From Campylobacter sp. MG1 (GTDB lineage Bacteria > Campylobacterota > Campylobacteria > Campylobacterales > Campylobacteraceae), in assembly GCF_026616895.1 (NCBI RefSeq), contig NZ_JANYME010000005.1:62001-126000 (forward strand): a stretch of 64,000 nt of DNA. Reading direction: 5' to 3'. Shown piece after piece: positions 27,382 to 37,515 of this stretch. A program made the translations under genes and the position numbers. Position 1 is the first letter of the stretch, and the number at the start of each line of letters is the position of its first letter. Below the pieces are notes generated by a model that did not search any database, had not been told where the DNA came from, and saw only the letters and a program-made list of their open reading frames with translations.

Positions 27382-28044
27382 TTACATACTAAGTAATTCT
27401 TTAATAACCTCAACTAAAGCTTCAGGCGAGCCAATTTTTGAAATATTTACTTCATATTTTCCATTAACTACAAAACCTGGAGTTCCGAAATTTTTTGAAA
27501 TAGGGTCAGCGATTTCATAAGAAGCAATGATTTCTTGAGCCTTAGGAGTAGCTAAAAACTCATCTAATTTTGCTTTATCAATTCCTAAAGCTTTTAGACC
27601 TGTTTCATAAAATTTATCTGGCTCAGCACCATTTCCCCATCTTTGATTTTTCTTAAAATAAGCTGAAAAATAAGCATCACTTACTTTATGGTGTAAGCTA
27701 TGTGCGTCAGCAACTTTTCTTCCTGCTTTTTCATCTTCATTTTGTGCATAAGCTAAAACTTCAGCAGCTTGCTTGCCATAATCTCCCATAGTTTTTACTA
27801 ATAAATATCCAACTTTTACATCAGGGAATGCAGCTTGGATTTTTTCCATAGTTTTTGCTTTATGATGTGAATAGCAATGTGTGCATCTATAAGACCATAC
27901 TTCATAAACTGAATTTTGAGCATTTGGGATAGGAGTGCTTAATGTAATGTATTCATTACCTTCGCTTAAAGCAAATAAATTACCCCCCCCCATTAGCATA
28001 GTAGCTAAAACCAATGAACTTGAAACTTTTTTTAAGACTTTCAT
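27382..28044 (-). CDS. Phase-variable DsbA/DsbL-like periplasmic thiol oxidase
   Basis: 220 residues: signal peptide (about 26 residues) then a thioredoxin-fold domain with helical insert. Active site EVWSYRCTHCYSHHK (Cys54, Cys57) and the cis-proline loop FGTPGFVVNG are visible. It introduces disulfides into exported proteins; its neighbours suggest AssT as a main client. The signal peptide codes MLMGGGNLFA through a run of nine Gs, so length change at the tract would abolish the protein. It is in frame (ON) here. Reoxidation is probably by one of the adjacent DsbI proteins. Confidence 0.92.
   Translation of the reverse strand: MKVLKKVSSSLVLATMLMGGGNLFALSEGNEYITLSTPIPNAQNSVYEVWSYRCTHCYSHHKAKTMEKIQAAFPDVKVGYLLVKTMGDYGKQAAEVLAYAQNEDEKAGRKVADAHSLHHKVSDAYFSAYFKKNQRWGNGAEPDKFYETGLKALGIDKAKLDEFLATPKAQEIIASYEIADPISKNFGTPGFVVNGKYEVNISKIGSPEALVEVIKELLSM
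27983..27991 (-). repeat. 9-base poly-G tract in the DsbA-like signal peptide
   Basis: Nine consecutive C on the plus strand; on the coding strand it covers the last base of codon 18 (ATG) through the first two bases of codon 21. The reading frame is intact at nine. Confidence 0.85.
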
Positions 28045-28103
28045 CTTAATCTCCTTAAATTAAAATTATATTTTTATTTTAATATTGTAATCTTAATTAT
28101 TTA

Positions 28104-28814
28104 TTAATATTTTGTGATGTTTCCGATAATAATCAATGCTATACTAAGTGATAAAATTAAGATAGAATATAAAATTTTTTTATCTTCAAAACTCATTATA
28201 AAATTAATAAATAAAATCAAAATTATCACAAAATTTACACTAAAAATAATAAAACAAGCCTTTGCCATATTTATAAATTTAAAACTAGGGATTAAATACC
28301 AGCCATTAGAATATAACCCATCTTTATAAGCATTATCACTTGTTCCTATAAAAAATTCTTGAATTTTATCTAATTTCACACTCTCTATAACATAAGGGCT
28401 ATCAATCCCGCACAATCCTTCAGGGGTGAAAAAACTAGGAAAATATTTTTCTAAATGTAAATTAAAAGGAAATTTAGGATTCAAAAAACAATTTGGTGCA
28501 TTTGAAAATAAATCATCGCTATTTACAGCATTGTGAATCAAATTTAAAATATAAGAGTAATAAAAACCCATAAAAATTGAATAAAAAATTAAAATAAAAG
28601 ATATAAATTGAATAATTTTTTTAGGACTTATAAAAATAATTAAAGCTGAAAAACTTAATAAAAGCATAACAAATCTTATATAAACACAATATTCACATGG
28701 ACGCATATATAAATAATTCTGAAAAAAATAATGTGAAAACATAACTAAAGAAAACATAAAAGCAAAAATTAAAAACCAAATTAATTGAAAGTTATTAAAA
28801 TATTTGAAATTCAT
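28104..28814 (-). CDS. Second DsbI-like membrane thiol oxidoreductase
   Basis: 236 residues, clearly paralogous to the DsbI at 26612-27370 with the same landmarks: MRPCEYCVYIRF (Cys40, Cys43), NAPNCFLNPKFPF, EGLCGIDSPY and NGWYLIPSFKFINMAKA. It is more AT-driven in composition (many Ile, Phe, Lys, Asn) and more divergent. It is first in the operon, 59 bases upstream of the DsbA-like gene. Two quinone-linked partners for one DsbA-like enzyme is unusual; one may serve another DsbA elsewhere. Confidence 0.85.
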   Translation of the reverse strand: MNFKYFNNFQLIWFLIFAFMFSLVMFSHYFFQNYLYMRPCEYCVYIRFVMLLLSFSALIIFISPKKIIQFISFILIFYSIFMGFYYSYILNLIHNAVNSDDLFSNAPNCFLNPKFPFNLHLEKYFPSFFTPEGLCGIDSPYVIESVKLDKIQEFFIGTSDNAYKDGLYSNGWYLIPSFKFINMAKACFIIFSVNFVIILILFINFIMSFEDKKILYSILILSLSIALIIIGNITKY

Positions 28815-28839
28815 AAAAATCCTTCAAAAAAAATACAAA

Positions 28840-28845
28840 ATTATA
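28840..28845 (-). promoter_or_regulatory. -10 box for the dsb-assT operon
   Basis: TATAAT on the minus strand, 26 bases upstream of the ATG of the first gene, with GAAGGA before that ATG. It lies close to the divergent -10 of the EamA gene, so the two promoters overlap and may interfere. Confidence 0.5.
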
Positions 28846-28854
28846 ATTTAACTA

Positions 28855-28860
28855 TATAAT
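28855..28860 (+). promoter_or_regulatory. -10 box for the EamA transporter gene
   Basis: TATAAT on the plus strand, 27 bases before the ATG, followed by the ribosome site AAGGGAG. Confidence 0.5.
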
Positions 28861-28886
28861 CTAATAACTAACTATAAGGGAGAAAA

Positions 28887-29771
28887 ATGAGTAATAATCA
28901 AGGTGCTATTTTAGTAATATTTAGTGGAATATTTTGGGGTTTTAATGGACCTTGTATAGAATTTCTAACACAAATTAATCATGTAAATTTAGATGCAATA
29001 ATAGCTTATAGGTTCTTAATAGCTGGGACTTTAATGCTAATGTTAGGGTATTATAAAAATTTATTTACAACTAAGATTTTTAAAAATAAAAAACACCTAA
29101 TTAGTTTAATAAGTTTTACAATTTTTGGGATATTCTTTTCTCAATATTTTTATTTTTACGGCGTTATGCTTAGCAACTCAGCCATCGCTACTATAATACA
29201 ATTTAGTGCACCAGTTTTTATAATATTAATAGTATGTTATGAAGAAAAAAGAATACCTACAATTAAAGAATTTTTAGCCTTTATTTTAGTATTTTTAGGA
29301 GCTTTTTTGCTTGTAACCAACGGACATTTAGATAAAATTTTAATCACTCCTTTTGCATTGCTAATGTGCATTCTATCAATGGTAGGCTTTGTTGCTAACT
29401 CAATCATACCAAGAAAAATAAACACTATATATTCTCCTATTTTTGTGCTTGGAATTTCAATGAGTATTTGTGGGATAGTATTTTTTGTAAGTAAAGGTGT
29501 TTGGGATATAGAAGTTACTTTAAATTTACAAATTTTACTTGCTTTTTTTACAATTTTACTTTTTGGAACAATGTTTCCATTTATTTTCTACATGACAGGA
29601 GTAAATAAAATAGGAGCAGCAAAAAGCACTATTTTATCATCATCAGTGCCAATAGTAGCGACTCTAATTTCACATTTTTGGCTTAAAACTAGTTTAGGGT
29701 ATATACAAATTTTAGGATTTTTATTAATTTTTATAGCTATTTTAATAACAATTATAAAAAAATTAAGCTAA
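28887..29771 (+). CDS. EamA/DMT-family transporter
   Basis: 294 residues with about ten membrane helices, made of two EamA repeats. The first opens with FSGIFWGFNGPCIEFL and includes YFYFYGVMLSNSAIATIIQFSAPVF; the second ends with GAAKSTILSSSVPIVATLISHFWL, the typical helix 8-9 pattern. Such proteins export metabolites or amino acids; the substrate cannot be read from sequence. It is divergent from the dsb-assT operon. Confidence 0.88.
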   Translation: MSNNQGAILVIFSGIFWGFNGPCIEFLTQINHVNLDAIIAYRFLIAGTLMLMLGYYKNLFTTKIFKNKKHLISLISFTIFGIFFSQYFYFYGVMLSNSAIATIIQFSAPVFIILIVCYEEKRIPTIKEFLAFILVFLGAFLLVTNGHLDKILITPFALLMCILSMVGFVANSIIPRKINTIYSPIFVLGISMSICGIVFFVSKGVWDIEVTLNLQILLAFFTILLFGTMFPFIFYMTGVNKIGAAKSTILSSSVPIVATLISHFWLKTSLGYIQILGFLLIFIAILITIIKKLS

Positions 29772-29822
29772 ATAATTAACAAAATAAAATAAAATCATAA
29801 AAATTATTAAAAGGAATTTTAT

Positions 29823-29987
29823 ATGGATTTTTTAGATTCACTAAAACAAATAAAAACTGACATAGTTGAGAACGAAAAACTTCAAGCTGAAAAAAAAAGA
29901 TTAGAAGAAATCGCACAAAAAGAAAAAGCTTTGCAAGATGAATTTATAGATATGATGAAAGATTGTGGAGTAAAAGAAATAAAATAA
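29823..29987 (+). CDS. Small charged helical protein (54 residues)
   Basis: Opens MDFLDSLKQIKTDIVENEKL and continues with a strongly charged Lys/Glu segment (EKKRLEEIAQKEKALQDEF) predicted to be a coiled coil, ending DCGVKEIK. AAAAGGAAT is 7 bases upstream of the ATG, and its stop is immediately followed by the ATG of the DUF5710 gene. Both points support real translation. Function unknown; no membrane segment. Confidence 0.7.
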   Translation: MDFLDSLKQIKTDIVENEKLQAEKKRLEEIAQKEKALQDEFIDMMKDCGVKEIK

Positions 29988-29988
29988 T

Positions 29989-30600
29989 ATGCTTTTATTA
30001 GATGTTAATTATAACGAAAAAGATGAGGCTAAAAAATTAGGTGCTAGATGGAATCCAGAATTAAAAAAATGGTATGTAAATGATAGAAAAGATTATCATA
30101 AATTCATAAAATTTATTAATGGTAATATTATTATAATTGATAATTTATATCTTATTGAAGGCAAACAAAACTGCTTTAAATGTGGTAAAGAAACAAGAGT
30201 AATTGGCTTTGGGATTGATAAATATATAAATATAGATGATGATTATATAAATTTTTCTAATGATGATGATATCCATATAGTCGGTGCTATTGAGCCTATA
30301 CCTGAAAAATTAATAAAATATATTCAAGAAAAATATAATTATAAAATGCGATTTTCAAAAACTACACAAACAAGCAATATGAGTAATTGCTGTGATAATT
30401 GTGATATTTTACAAGGTAATTTTTTTCTTTTTAATGAGGTTGATAGTCCATTTTTCATAACTTCAATAGATGATGTTAAAAGATTAAAAATTTATAAAAT
30501 AACACTGGATAACGATATAACAATAAATGCAGATTATAGCTATGCTAATTATGATTTTATGTTTAAAAAATATGGAAATATTATTGAATTAAAATTATAA
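29989..30600 (+). CDS. DUF5710-domain protein with zinc-ribbon-like cysteines
   Basis: 203 residues. The N-terminal 35 residues (LLDVNYNEKDEAKKLGARWN, then ELKKWYV) are a DUF5710 domain, also found attached to plasmid primases and DNA-handling proteins. Downstream are two CxxC pairs, NCFKCGKETR near residue 57 and CCDNCDILQG near residue 135, which could form one zinc site. No enzymatic motif was recognised. The gene starts one base after the small coiled-coil gene and is probably coupled to it. Confidence 0.75.
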   Translation: MLLLDVNYNEKDEAKKLGARWNPELKKWYVNDRKDYHKFIKFINGNIIIIDNLYLIEGKQNCFKCGKETRVIGFGIDKYINIDDDYINFSNDDDIHIVGAIEPIPEKLIKYIQEKYNYKMRFSKTTQTSNMSNCCDNCDILQGNFFLFNEVDSPFFITSIDDVKRLKIYKITLDNDITINADYSYANYDFMFKKYGNIIELKL

Positions 30601-30713
30601 TCATTTATCTACAAATATTATAAAACAATAATTATAAAAACTTTAAAAACACATTTACAAACCAAAAAATATTCTTAAATAATGATATGATATGAAAAAA
30701 CAATGGAGTTTAA

Positions 30714-31295
30714 ATGTTTAAGAAACTTGGATTATCACTTATGTTAGTTTCATTATTAAATGCTGGATTATTTGATATGTTTCATAAAGATAAAATACCA
30801 AAAACTCCCATATATACTTTATTTGATTTAAGCAAAAAAGGATCTAAAATTGAAATAATCTTTAAGCCACAAAGAAAAGATATAGGAGAGCGTTTAGGGT
30901 TTTATGTTTTTTATCCTTTAAGATTTAGATATGGTGAAATTGGTAAGGATTTTTACTTAGTTGATTTATATGATAAAAAAATAGAAGATAATATACGAGA
31001 TAATCCTTATTATCCATTTGCACTTGATATTAAAATATATGAGCTTACTAAAGATGGTGATGAGATATTAGTATTTGATAAAGTTGCTACACCAAATGAA
31101 AAGACAAAGGCAAATGGCTATAGGGTTATGGATATTAAAGGCGAAGATGTTTCTGTAGCCGAAAGATATCTTAGACTTTATTTTATACCTGAGAATAAAA
31201 CATATAAAGCAGTCATTACAAATCTAATAGATGATGATAATATAAGGGGTGATTTTACAAAATTTGCAATTACAGTAGATAGAACAAAACATTAA
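30714..31295 (+). CDS. Exported protein of unknown function
   Basis: 193 residues with an N-terminal signal peptide (LGLSLMLVSLLNAG). The mature part is beta-rich (GERLGFYVFYPLRFRYGEIG, YLRLYFIPENKTYKAVITN), suggesting a small immunoglobulin-like or barrel fold, and has no cysteines. No family was recognised. The start follows ATGGAGTTTAA. A tiny reading frame with a strong ribosome site lies 12 bases downstream. Confidence 0.7.
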   Translation: MFKKLGLSLMLVSLLNAGLFDMFHKDKIPKTPIYTLFDLSKKGSKIEIIFKPQRKDIGERLGFYVFYPLRFRYGEIGKDFYLVDLYDKKIEDNIRDNPYYPFALDIKIYELTKDGDEILVFDKVATPNEKTKANGYRVMDIKGEDVSVAERYLRLYFIPENKTYKAVITNLIDDDNIRGDFTKFAITVDRTKH

Positions 31296-31307
31296 TAAGG
31301 AGAAATT

Positions 31308-31355
31308 ATGAGCAAATACACTTTAACAGTTAAGATAGCAAAAGCTGGTAAATAG
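31308..31355 (+). CDS. Very short reading frame or truncated gene start (15 residues)
   Basis: AAGGAGAAATT precedes an ATG that codes MSKYTLTVKIAKAGK and then stops. The site is as good as any in the window and is 12 bases after the previous stop. It could be the surviving 5' end of a deleted gene or a real small protein. About 150 bases of AT-rich sequence without a reading frame follow, supporting a deletion remnant. Confidence 0.35.
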   Translation: MSKYTLTVKIAKAGK

Positions 31356-31520
31356 TAAATTTTATAAATAAAATCATGCTATTTAAAAATACAAAATAAA
31401 ATTACAGTTCAAAAAACTACTAAGACAACGCATTTGTATATTAATATTTATAAAAATTTATCTTAAATTTTAATTTATTATTAAACTACATGATTTAAAA
31501 AATTTATTTTAATTATTTAC

Positions 31521-31545
31521 AAGCATATCTAATTAAGATATGCTT
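31521..31545 (-). terminator. Terminator of the YagU-like gene
   Basis: AAGCATATCT / AGATATGCTT, a perfect 10-bp stem with a 5-base loop AATTA, overlaps the stop codon. The minus-strand continuation is AT-rich with short T runs. Confidence 0.65.
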
Positions 31546-32072
31546 ATATCAGGTGATTTTGTAATTCTATTTCTTATATCTCTTCTTACTATTTCCATTC
31601 CCCATAGCCATACAATATGTCCAAATATTTCTGATAAATGTTCATCAAATGGAATTTGTGATAAAGGTGGAACTTGTGCTATTAAAGGCATTACAATTAC
31701 ATGCGCGAATAAATATACGAAGAATCCAAATACAGCACCTTGCCACATTTTAATACGAGGCCAAATTTCTGCAATCATACAATACATAACACCAAATACA
31801 ATTGAAAATCCAACATGAACAATGAAAATTGATAAAGGCATATCCATACCTGAAAACATATAAGTAAAATCAGTAGGCATACCAATTTGTTCTAAAAATA
31901 TTTTAGGTGGAGTTGTTCTTTCTAATGCATCAAGAGGCCAAACAAAATTAGGATTTCTTGGTGGAAATGGCACTTCCCAGCCCCATTTAACAATAGCACC
32001 GAATATTCCAGCTAGAATTCCAATCCAAAAAGATAAAGCCAAACGCCTATCGCTAGGTTTTGTAAAAGTCAT
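31533..32072 (-). CDS. YagU-family inner-membrane protein
   Basis: 179 residues, about four membrane helices. It matches E. coli YagU (recalled) in IGILAGIFGAIVKWGWEVPFPPR at the start, FSIVFGVMYCMIAEIWPRIKMWQG in the middle, and LSEIFGHIVWLWGMEIVRRD plus RNRIT at the end. YagU has been linked to acid resistance in E. coli; the biochemical role is not known. Single gene with its own downstream hairpin. Confidence 0.88.
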   Translation of the reverse strand: MTFTKPSDRRLALSFWIGILAGIFGAIVKWGWEVPFPPRNPNFVWPLDALERTTPPKIFLEQIGMPTDFTYMFSGMDMPLSIFIVHVGFSIVFGVMYCMIAEIWPRIKMWQGAVFGFFVYLFAHVIVMPLIAQVPPLSQIPFDEHLSEIFGHIVWLWGMEIVRRDIRNRITKSPDISIS

Positions 32073-32232
32073 AAAATCTCCTTAAAAATAAATTGAAAAG
32101 GCGTGAATTATAATTATAAAAATTAATATATAGTAATTGCAATTACATATTTATTAACTATCAATTATTACAAATTAATAGTATAAATTTAAATAAGCAA
32201 CTAAAACATTTTGCAAGTTATAAAGGGTAAAT

Positions 32233-33090
32233 TTGAATATAAATAATTTAAAAGATTATAAAATAAAAAACGATTATTTATATAGCTTAGAGCTTATTAG
32301 ATTGTTTTATGATTATTTTATGATTTTTTTTATAGTTAGCATTATTATTTTTCTTTTAGATAAAGCAGGTGTATTATTTACTATTCAAGACCCAACAACT
32401 AGCGAGATGATAAAGCAAGATAAGTTATTGTTTGTTTTGCCGTTTTTTATTTATGCACTTCTTGAATGTTTTATTAATAGACCGATAAAAAGACTAAGAT
32501 TTGTTAAAAATAATGATTTTTACATTAGTGTAGATAATGAAAATATATATTTTGAAACCTACGAAATAGATGATATCGGTGTTTTAGGTATAGGTAAAAG
32601 CTTTAAAAAAGTAACAGCAATTATAGATAAAAATGATATAGTTTTTAGGTTAAAAACCAAGCGTCCAGTATTGAGTTATTCTTTCATATTTGAGTATGAA
32701 ATGTTTAAAACACAAAATGAAGAAGATAAAAGCTGGACTTATAGAATGGATGAACCTATTCTTAAAATACTTTATTCTCCTTTTCATTTTGTATTTTTTA
32801 TAATAAATGTTTTAGTTAGTTATATTATTTTGATTAGTCAAAACGGCATAAAACTTAAAACCTATACAATATATCAAACTAAAACTAAGCTAGTTTCATT
32901 GCCTTTTGTTGATGATTTATCGGTTTATTTTTTATATACAGAATATAGAAGAAATTCAGCTGCTATTAGCAAAGGTGGTTATGAATTAGATAACAAAAAA
33001 GACATACAACCACTAGGCGAAAAATACATAGAAAAACAAAAAAATAAAATTGAAAAGATTTTAAGAAATAAAAATAATATTAATATTTAA
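32233..33090 (+). CDS. Membrane protein of unknown function
   Basis: 285 residues from a TTG start preceded by AAAGGG. Two membrane helices lie near the N-terminus (YDYFMIFFIVSIIIFLL and LLFVLPFFIYALLECFI), followed by a soluble beta-rich part (residues about 85-175) and a further helix (FVFFIINVLVSYIILI). The C-terminus is basic and probably cytoplasmic. No family was recognised. Composition is like its neighbours. Confidence 0.65.
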   Translation: MNINNLKDYKIKNDYLYSLELIRLFYDYFMIFFIVSIIIFLLDKAGVLFTIQDPTTSEMIKQDKLLFVLPFFIYALLECFINRPIKRLRFVKNNDFYISVDNENIYFETYEIDDIGVLGIGKSFKKVTAIIDKNDIVFRLKTKRPVLSYSFIFEYEMFKTQNEEDKSWTYRMDEPILKILYSPFHFVFFIINVLVSYIILISQNGIKLKTYTIYQTKTKLVSLPFVDDLSVYFLYTEYRRNSAAISKGGYELDNKKDIQPLGEKYIEKQKNKIEKILRNKNNINI

Positions 33091-33186
33091 AATATAGTAT
33101 CCATAAATGTAATTTAATGAAAAAATTTTAAAATCAACATATAAATTTAATAAAAAATCTATAAAAATAATTTTTTACTTAAAATT

Positions 33187-33212
33187 TAGATAGGAATAAA
33201 ATTTCCTATCTA
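33187..33212 (-). terminator. Terminator of iscS-iscU operon
   Basis: TAGATAGGAA / TTCCTATCTA, a perfect 10-bp stem with a 6-base loop, just after the minus-strand stop at 33218, with an AT-rich tail. Confidence 0.7.
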
Positions 33213-33217
33213 TAAAT

Positions 33218-34185
33218 TTACACTGGAATTACTCTAATGTTTGGACTAAGATTTTCTTGAAGAACGTTTTCAATAGCATACAATGTCCCAGTGCTTCCAC
33301 TAGAACAGCCACTACATGCGCCTAGATATCTAATATATAAATCGCACATTCCATCGCTACTTTTTTGAATATCAATTACTTCTAAATCTCCACCATCCAT
33401 ATGTAGCATTGGGCGAATTTCAGTATCTAATAATTCTTCAACTGCTTTAATTTGTTTTACAACGGTTAAATCATCAAAATTATCACTTAAATTAGCTTTT
33501 TTCAAGCGTTCTTTATCCATTTCAGCTCTAGTTTCAGCCAATATATCAACCAAATAATACTCTCTTTTTTCATGACCACCAGGTCTTACACAAGATTTGC
33601 AAAAGCCACCTGCTTTAGTATATTGAGTAATTTGCTCAACTGATTTTAAATCATTTAATTTTATTACTTCTTTAATAGTTTTTAGGCTTACTCTAGCACA
33701 TTCACAAACTATAATCTCATCTTCAAAATCTTCAGGGTTAATACCTTTATATTGAGCTGCTGCAGCTTTTATAACATCATACGCCATTACACTGCAGTGC
33801 ATTTTTTGAGGTGGAACTGCAGGAGTATCAGGATTATCACGCATTGCAAATTCCACATCTATATTTGTAATTTTTACAGCTTCATCAACACTTTTACCTA
33901 TACAAAGTCCTGCCATTGTATCACTACTAGCAATTGCAGTCCCACAGCCAAAGCTTTTAAATTTTGCGTCCTTAATAATATTAGTATCTTCATCTACTAA
34001 CCAATAAAGCCTAACAGCATCGCCACAACTTTCAGCTCCAAAATCTGCAACTATTAATCTTGTATTAGTAGCTTTTGCGTCTTCTTCTGTAAGCTCACCC
34101 ATATGAATTGGATTATTCATTAAATCTTGAACTTTTTGTGAGTATTCATCCCAAATTGAACCACTTATTAAATTATTTTTTGCCA

Positions 34186-34186
<1 letters not shown>
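33218..34186 (-). CDS. iscU: NifU-like three-domain iron-sulfur scaffold
   Basis: 322 residues in three parts. An IscU domain carries the scaffold cysteines in AESCGDAV, SFGCGTAIAS and MHCSVMA. A central BFD-like [2Fe-2S] domain has CECARVS and GGFCKSCVRPGGH. A C-terminal Nfu domain has GACSGCSSGSTGT with its CxxC. This NifU architecture is the housekeeping scaffold in epsilonproteobacteria. It receives sulfur from the cysteine desulfurase encoded directly upstream; the genes touch at 34186. Confidence 0.95.
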
Positions 34187-35412
<1,226 letters not shown>

Positions 35413-35476
35413 CTATTTTTAAAATGGGATAAAAATTATCTTTTATAAATAATAGTCCAAAATGATAAATGAATCA

Positions 35477-36721
35477 TTATTCTTCTATTCTTATTAAATT
35501 TATATCACCTTTTACAAAATCTTGAGATTTTAATTCTTGTAAAACCTTTTTTATTTGCTTTTCATTTGCCATATGAGTAGTTATAAAAATAACTCTACTT
35601 TGATTTTTAGATGGGCGTTGCATTAAACTATCTATACTAATTTCATTATTACTCATAAGACTAGTAATTTCTTTTAAAACACCTATCTTATCATCTACAA
35701 TCAATCTTAAATAATATTTAGTACAAATTTCATCAATATTTACTAAATTAAGTCTAGGACAAGTTTTATAACCTAACATTTTTCTATTTTTAATATCTAC
35801 AATTTCCATCAAATCACTTAAAACAGCACTAGCTGTTTGTATACCACCAGCACCTGCTCCATAATACAAACTATCACCCAATGCGTTATCTTTTACTAAA
35901 ATAGCATTCATAGAATTGCTAACATTAGCTAAAATACTACCTTTATCTATCATCGTAGGATTAACTCTTAATTCTACATTATCGCCATCTTGCTTAGCTA
36001 TAGCTAATAACTTTATACAATAATCAAATTCTTTAGCAAAATAAAAATCATCATTACTAATCTTATCAATTCCTTGAACCAAAATATCTTCAGGTTTTAT
36101 ATTAACTCCATATGCAAGACTTGCTAAAATGGTTAGTTTATGTGCTGCGTCCATTCCATTAATATCTAATGTAGGATCAGCCTCTGCATAGCCTAATTCT
36201 TGAGCTTGTTTTAAAGCTATTTCATAACTTAAGCCTTCATTTTGCATTTTTGTAAGAATATAATTTGAAGTGCCATTTAATATACCTTTAATATTTATAA
36301 ATTTATTTGCACTTAAACCTTCTTTAATAATTTTAATAATAGGCACACCGCCAGCAACACTTGCTTCATAGCCAAAATATTGATTAGGCTTTAGCATATT
36401 TTCAATATCATAACGATAATAAGCAAGTAAAGCTTTATTAGCTGTTATTACATGTTTTCCTTTTTCAAGAGCTTTTTTAATACACTCATAAGCAAATGTA
36501 GTCCCGCCCATTAATTCACAAACTACATCACAATCACTATTTAAAATATCTTCAAAATTACTTGTTTGAGTATAAGGACAATCATCCTTTTTTGACTTTA
36601 CATATACTAAATTTATATCTAATTTATCACCAAATCTATTTTTAATAATATCAGAATTTTTTTCAATCAAAGCCGCAACACCTCTTGCAACTGTCCCATA
36701 TCCTAATAATGCTATTTTCAT
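35477..36721 (-). CDS. hom: Homoserine dehydrogenase
   Basis: 414 residues. It reduces aspartate semialdehyde to homoserine for threonine and methionine synthesis. N-terminal NAD(P) fold ALLGYGTVARGVAALI; the catalytic region includes GILNGTSNYILTKM and the GYAEADPTLDINGMDAAHK block. A C-terminal ACT domain (YYLRLIVDDKIGVLKEITSLM) should bind a regulatory amino acid, usually threonine. It abuts the preceding envelope gene at 36721. Confidence 0.95.
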   Translation of the reverse strand: MKIALLGYGTVARGVAALIEKNSDIIKNRFGDKLDINLVYVKSKKDDCPYTQTSNFEDILNSDCDVVCELMGGTTFAYECIKKALEKGKHVITANKALLAYYRYDIENMLKPNQYFGYEASVAGGVPIIKIIKEGLSANKFINIKGILNGTSNYILTKMQNEGLSYEIALKQAQELGYAEADPTLDINGMDAAHKLTILASLAYGVNIKPEDILVQGIDKISNDDFYFAKEFDYCIKLLAIAKQDGDNVELRVNPTMIDKGSILANVSNSMNAILVKDNALGDSLYYGAGAGGIQTASAVLSDLMEIVDIKNRKMLGYKTCPRLNLVNIDEICTKYYLRLIVDDKIGVLKEITSLMSNNEISIDSLMQRPSKNQSRVIFITTHMANEKQIKKVLQELKSQDFVKGDINLIRIEE

Positions 36722-37515
36722 TACTGCACCCCTATTTTCATTCCTAATTTAATATGCTCTAATGTATATTTATCACCAACTAAAATATATTCACAATATT
36801 TAGGTATTTCTAGTGATAAATTTCTTGTATTATCATCGCTGTAATATGATTTAATTAAATTTAAATTTTTATCTAAAAATTCAATCTTAGGATACCATAA
36901 AGTATTTAAACCTATATCAAAATTTATTTTAGAAGCTGATACTACCTTAATAAAATAAGGGTCTAATGGTTTTGTTAATTCTAATTCATCACCACTATTT
37001 AAAACTAAACTAGAATTAATTTTTGCATTTGAAAAATCTAACCTATATATAAAATCACCATCATCTTTATGAACATCAATAATTCTAATTCCCATTTTAT
37101 AAAATGCATCATATAATGCACCAGAATCTATATTAAATTTTGAATCTATCTTAAATGCTATACTTATCTCATCATAATTTTTAATATATTCACTAATCAA
37201 ATAATAATTAATTCCTATTTGTTCATAGGCTAATACAATGGATTTTAAAAATATTTCAGGTTTTGCATTAGCTATAAATTTAACCTGCATATTTTTAACC
37301 TTAGAATAAGAGTATGCGATAAGTGAATTCATTTTTAAAATTTGATTTATAGCTTTAATATCAGGTTTGCCATCTTTTATATAAGAACCATCAGGAAACA
37401 ATAATCTAAGTTTTGCATCCTTGCTACTATCATTTACCAATTTTGAAGCAATTTCATACGATGAATTAGAATAAGCAAATATAGATAATAAAAATAAAAA
37501 TAATAACTTTTTCAT
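36721..37515 (-). CDS. Conserved periplasmic protein of unknown function
   Basis: 264 residues with a signal peptide (LLFLFLLSIFAYS). The mature protein is mixed alpha/beta with no cysteine pair in a recognisable motif and no enzyme signature. It lies between hom and a bitopic membrane protein with touching or overlapping ends. The same position upstream of hom is, from memory, occupied by a similar gene in Campylobacter jejuni. Function unknown. Confidence 0.75.
   Translation of the reverse strand: MKKLLFLFLLSIFAYSNSSYEIASKLVNDSSKDAKLRLLFPDGSYIKDGKPDIKAINQILKMNSLIAYSYSKVKNMQVKFIANAKPEIFLKSIVLAYEQIGINYYLISEYIKNYDEISIAFKIDSKFNIDSGALYDAFYKMGIRIIDVHKDDGDFIYRLDFSNAKINSSLVLNSGDELELTKPLDPYFIKVVSASKINFDIGLNTLWYPKIEFLDKNLNLIKSYYSDDNTRNLSLEIPKYCEYILVGDKYTLEHIKLGMKIGVQ

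Noticed and set aside
29889-29899. Run of nine A in the 54-residue protein as a phase-variation tract
   Set aside because: A runs of this length are common in this AT-rich sequence and the frame is intact; G/C runs are the usual switching tracts here.
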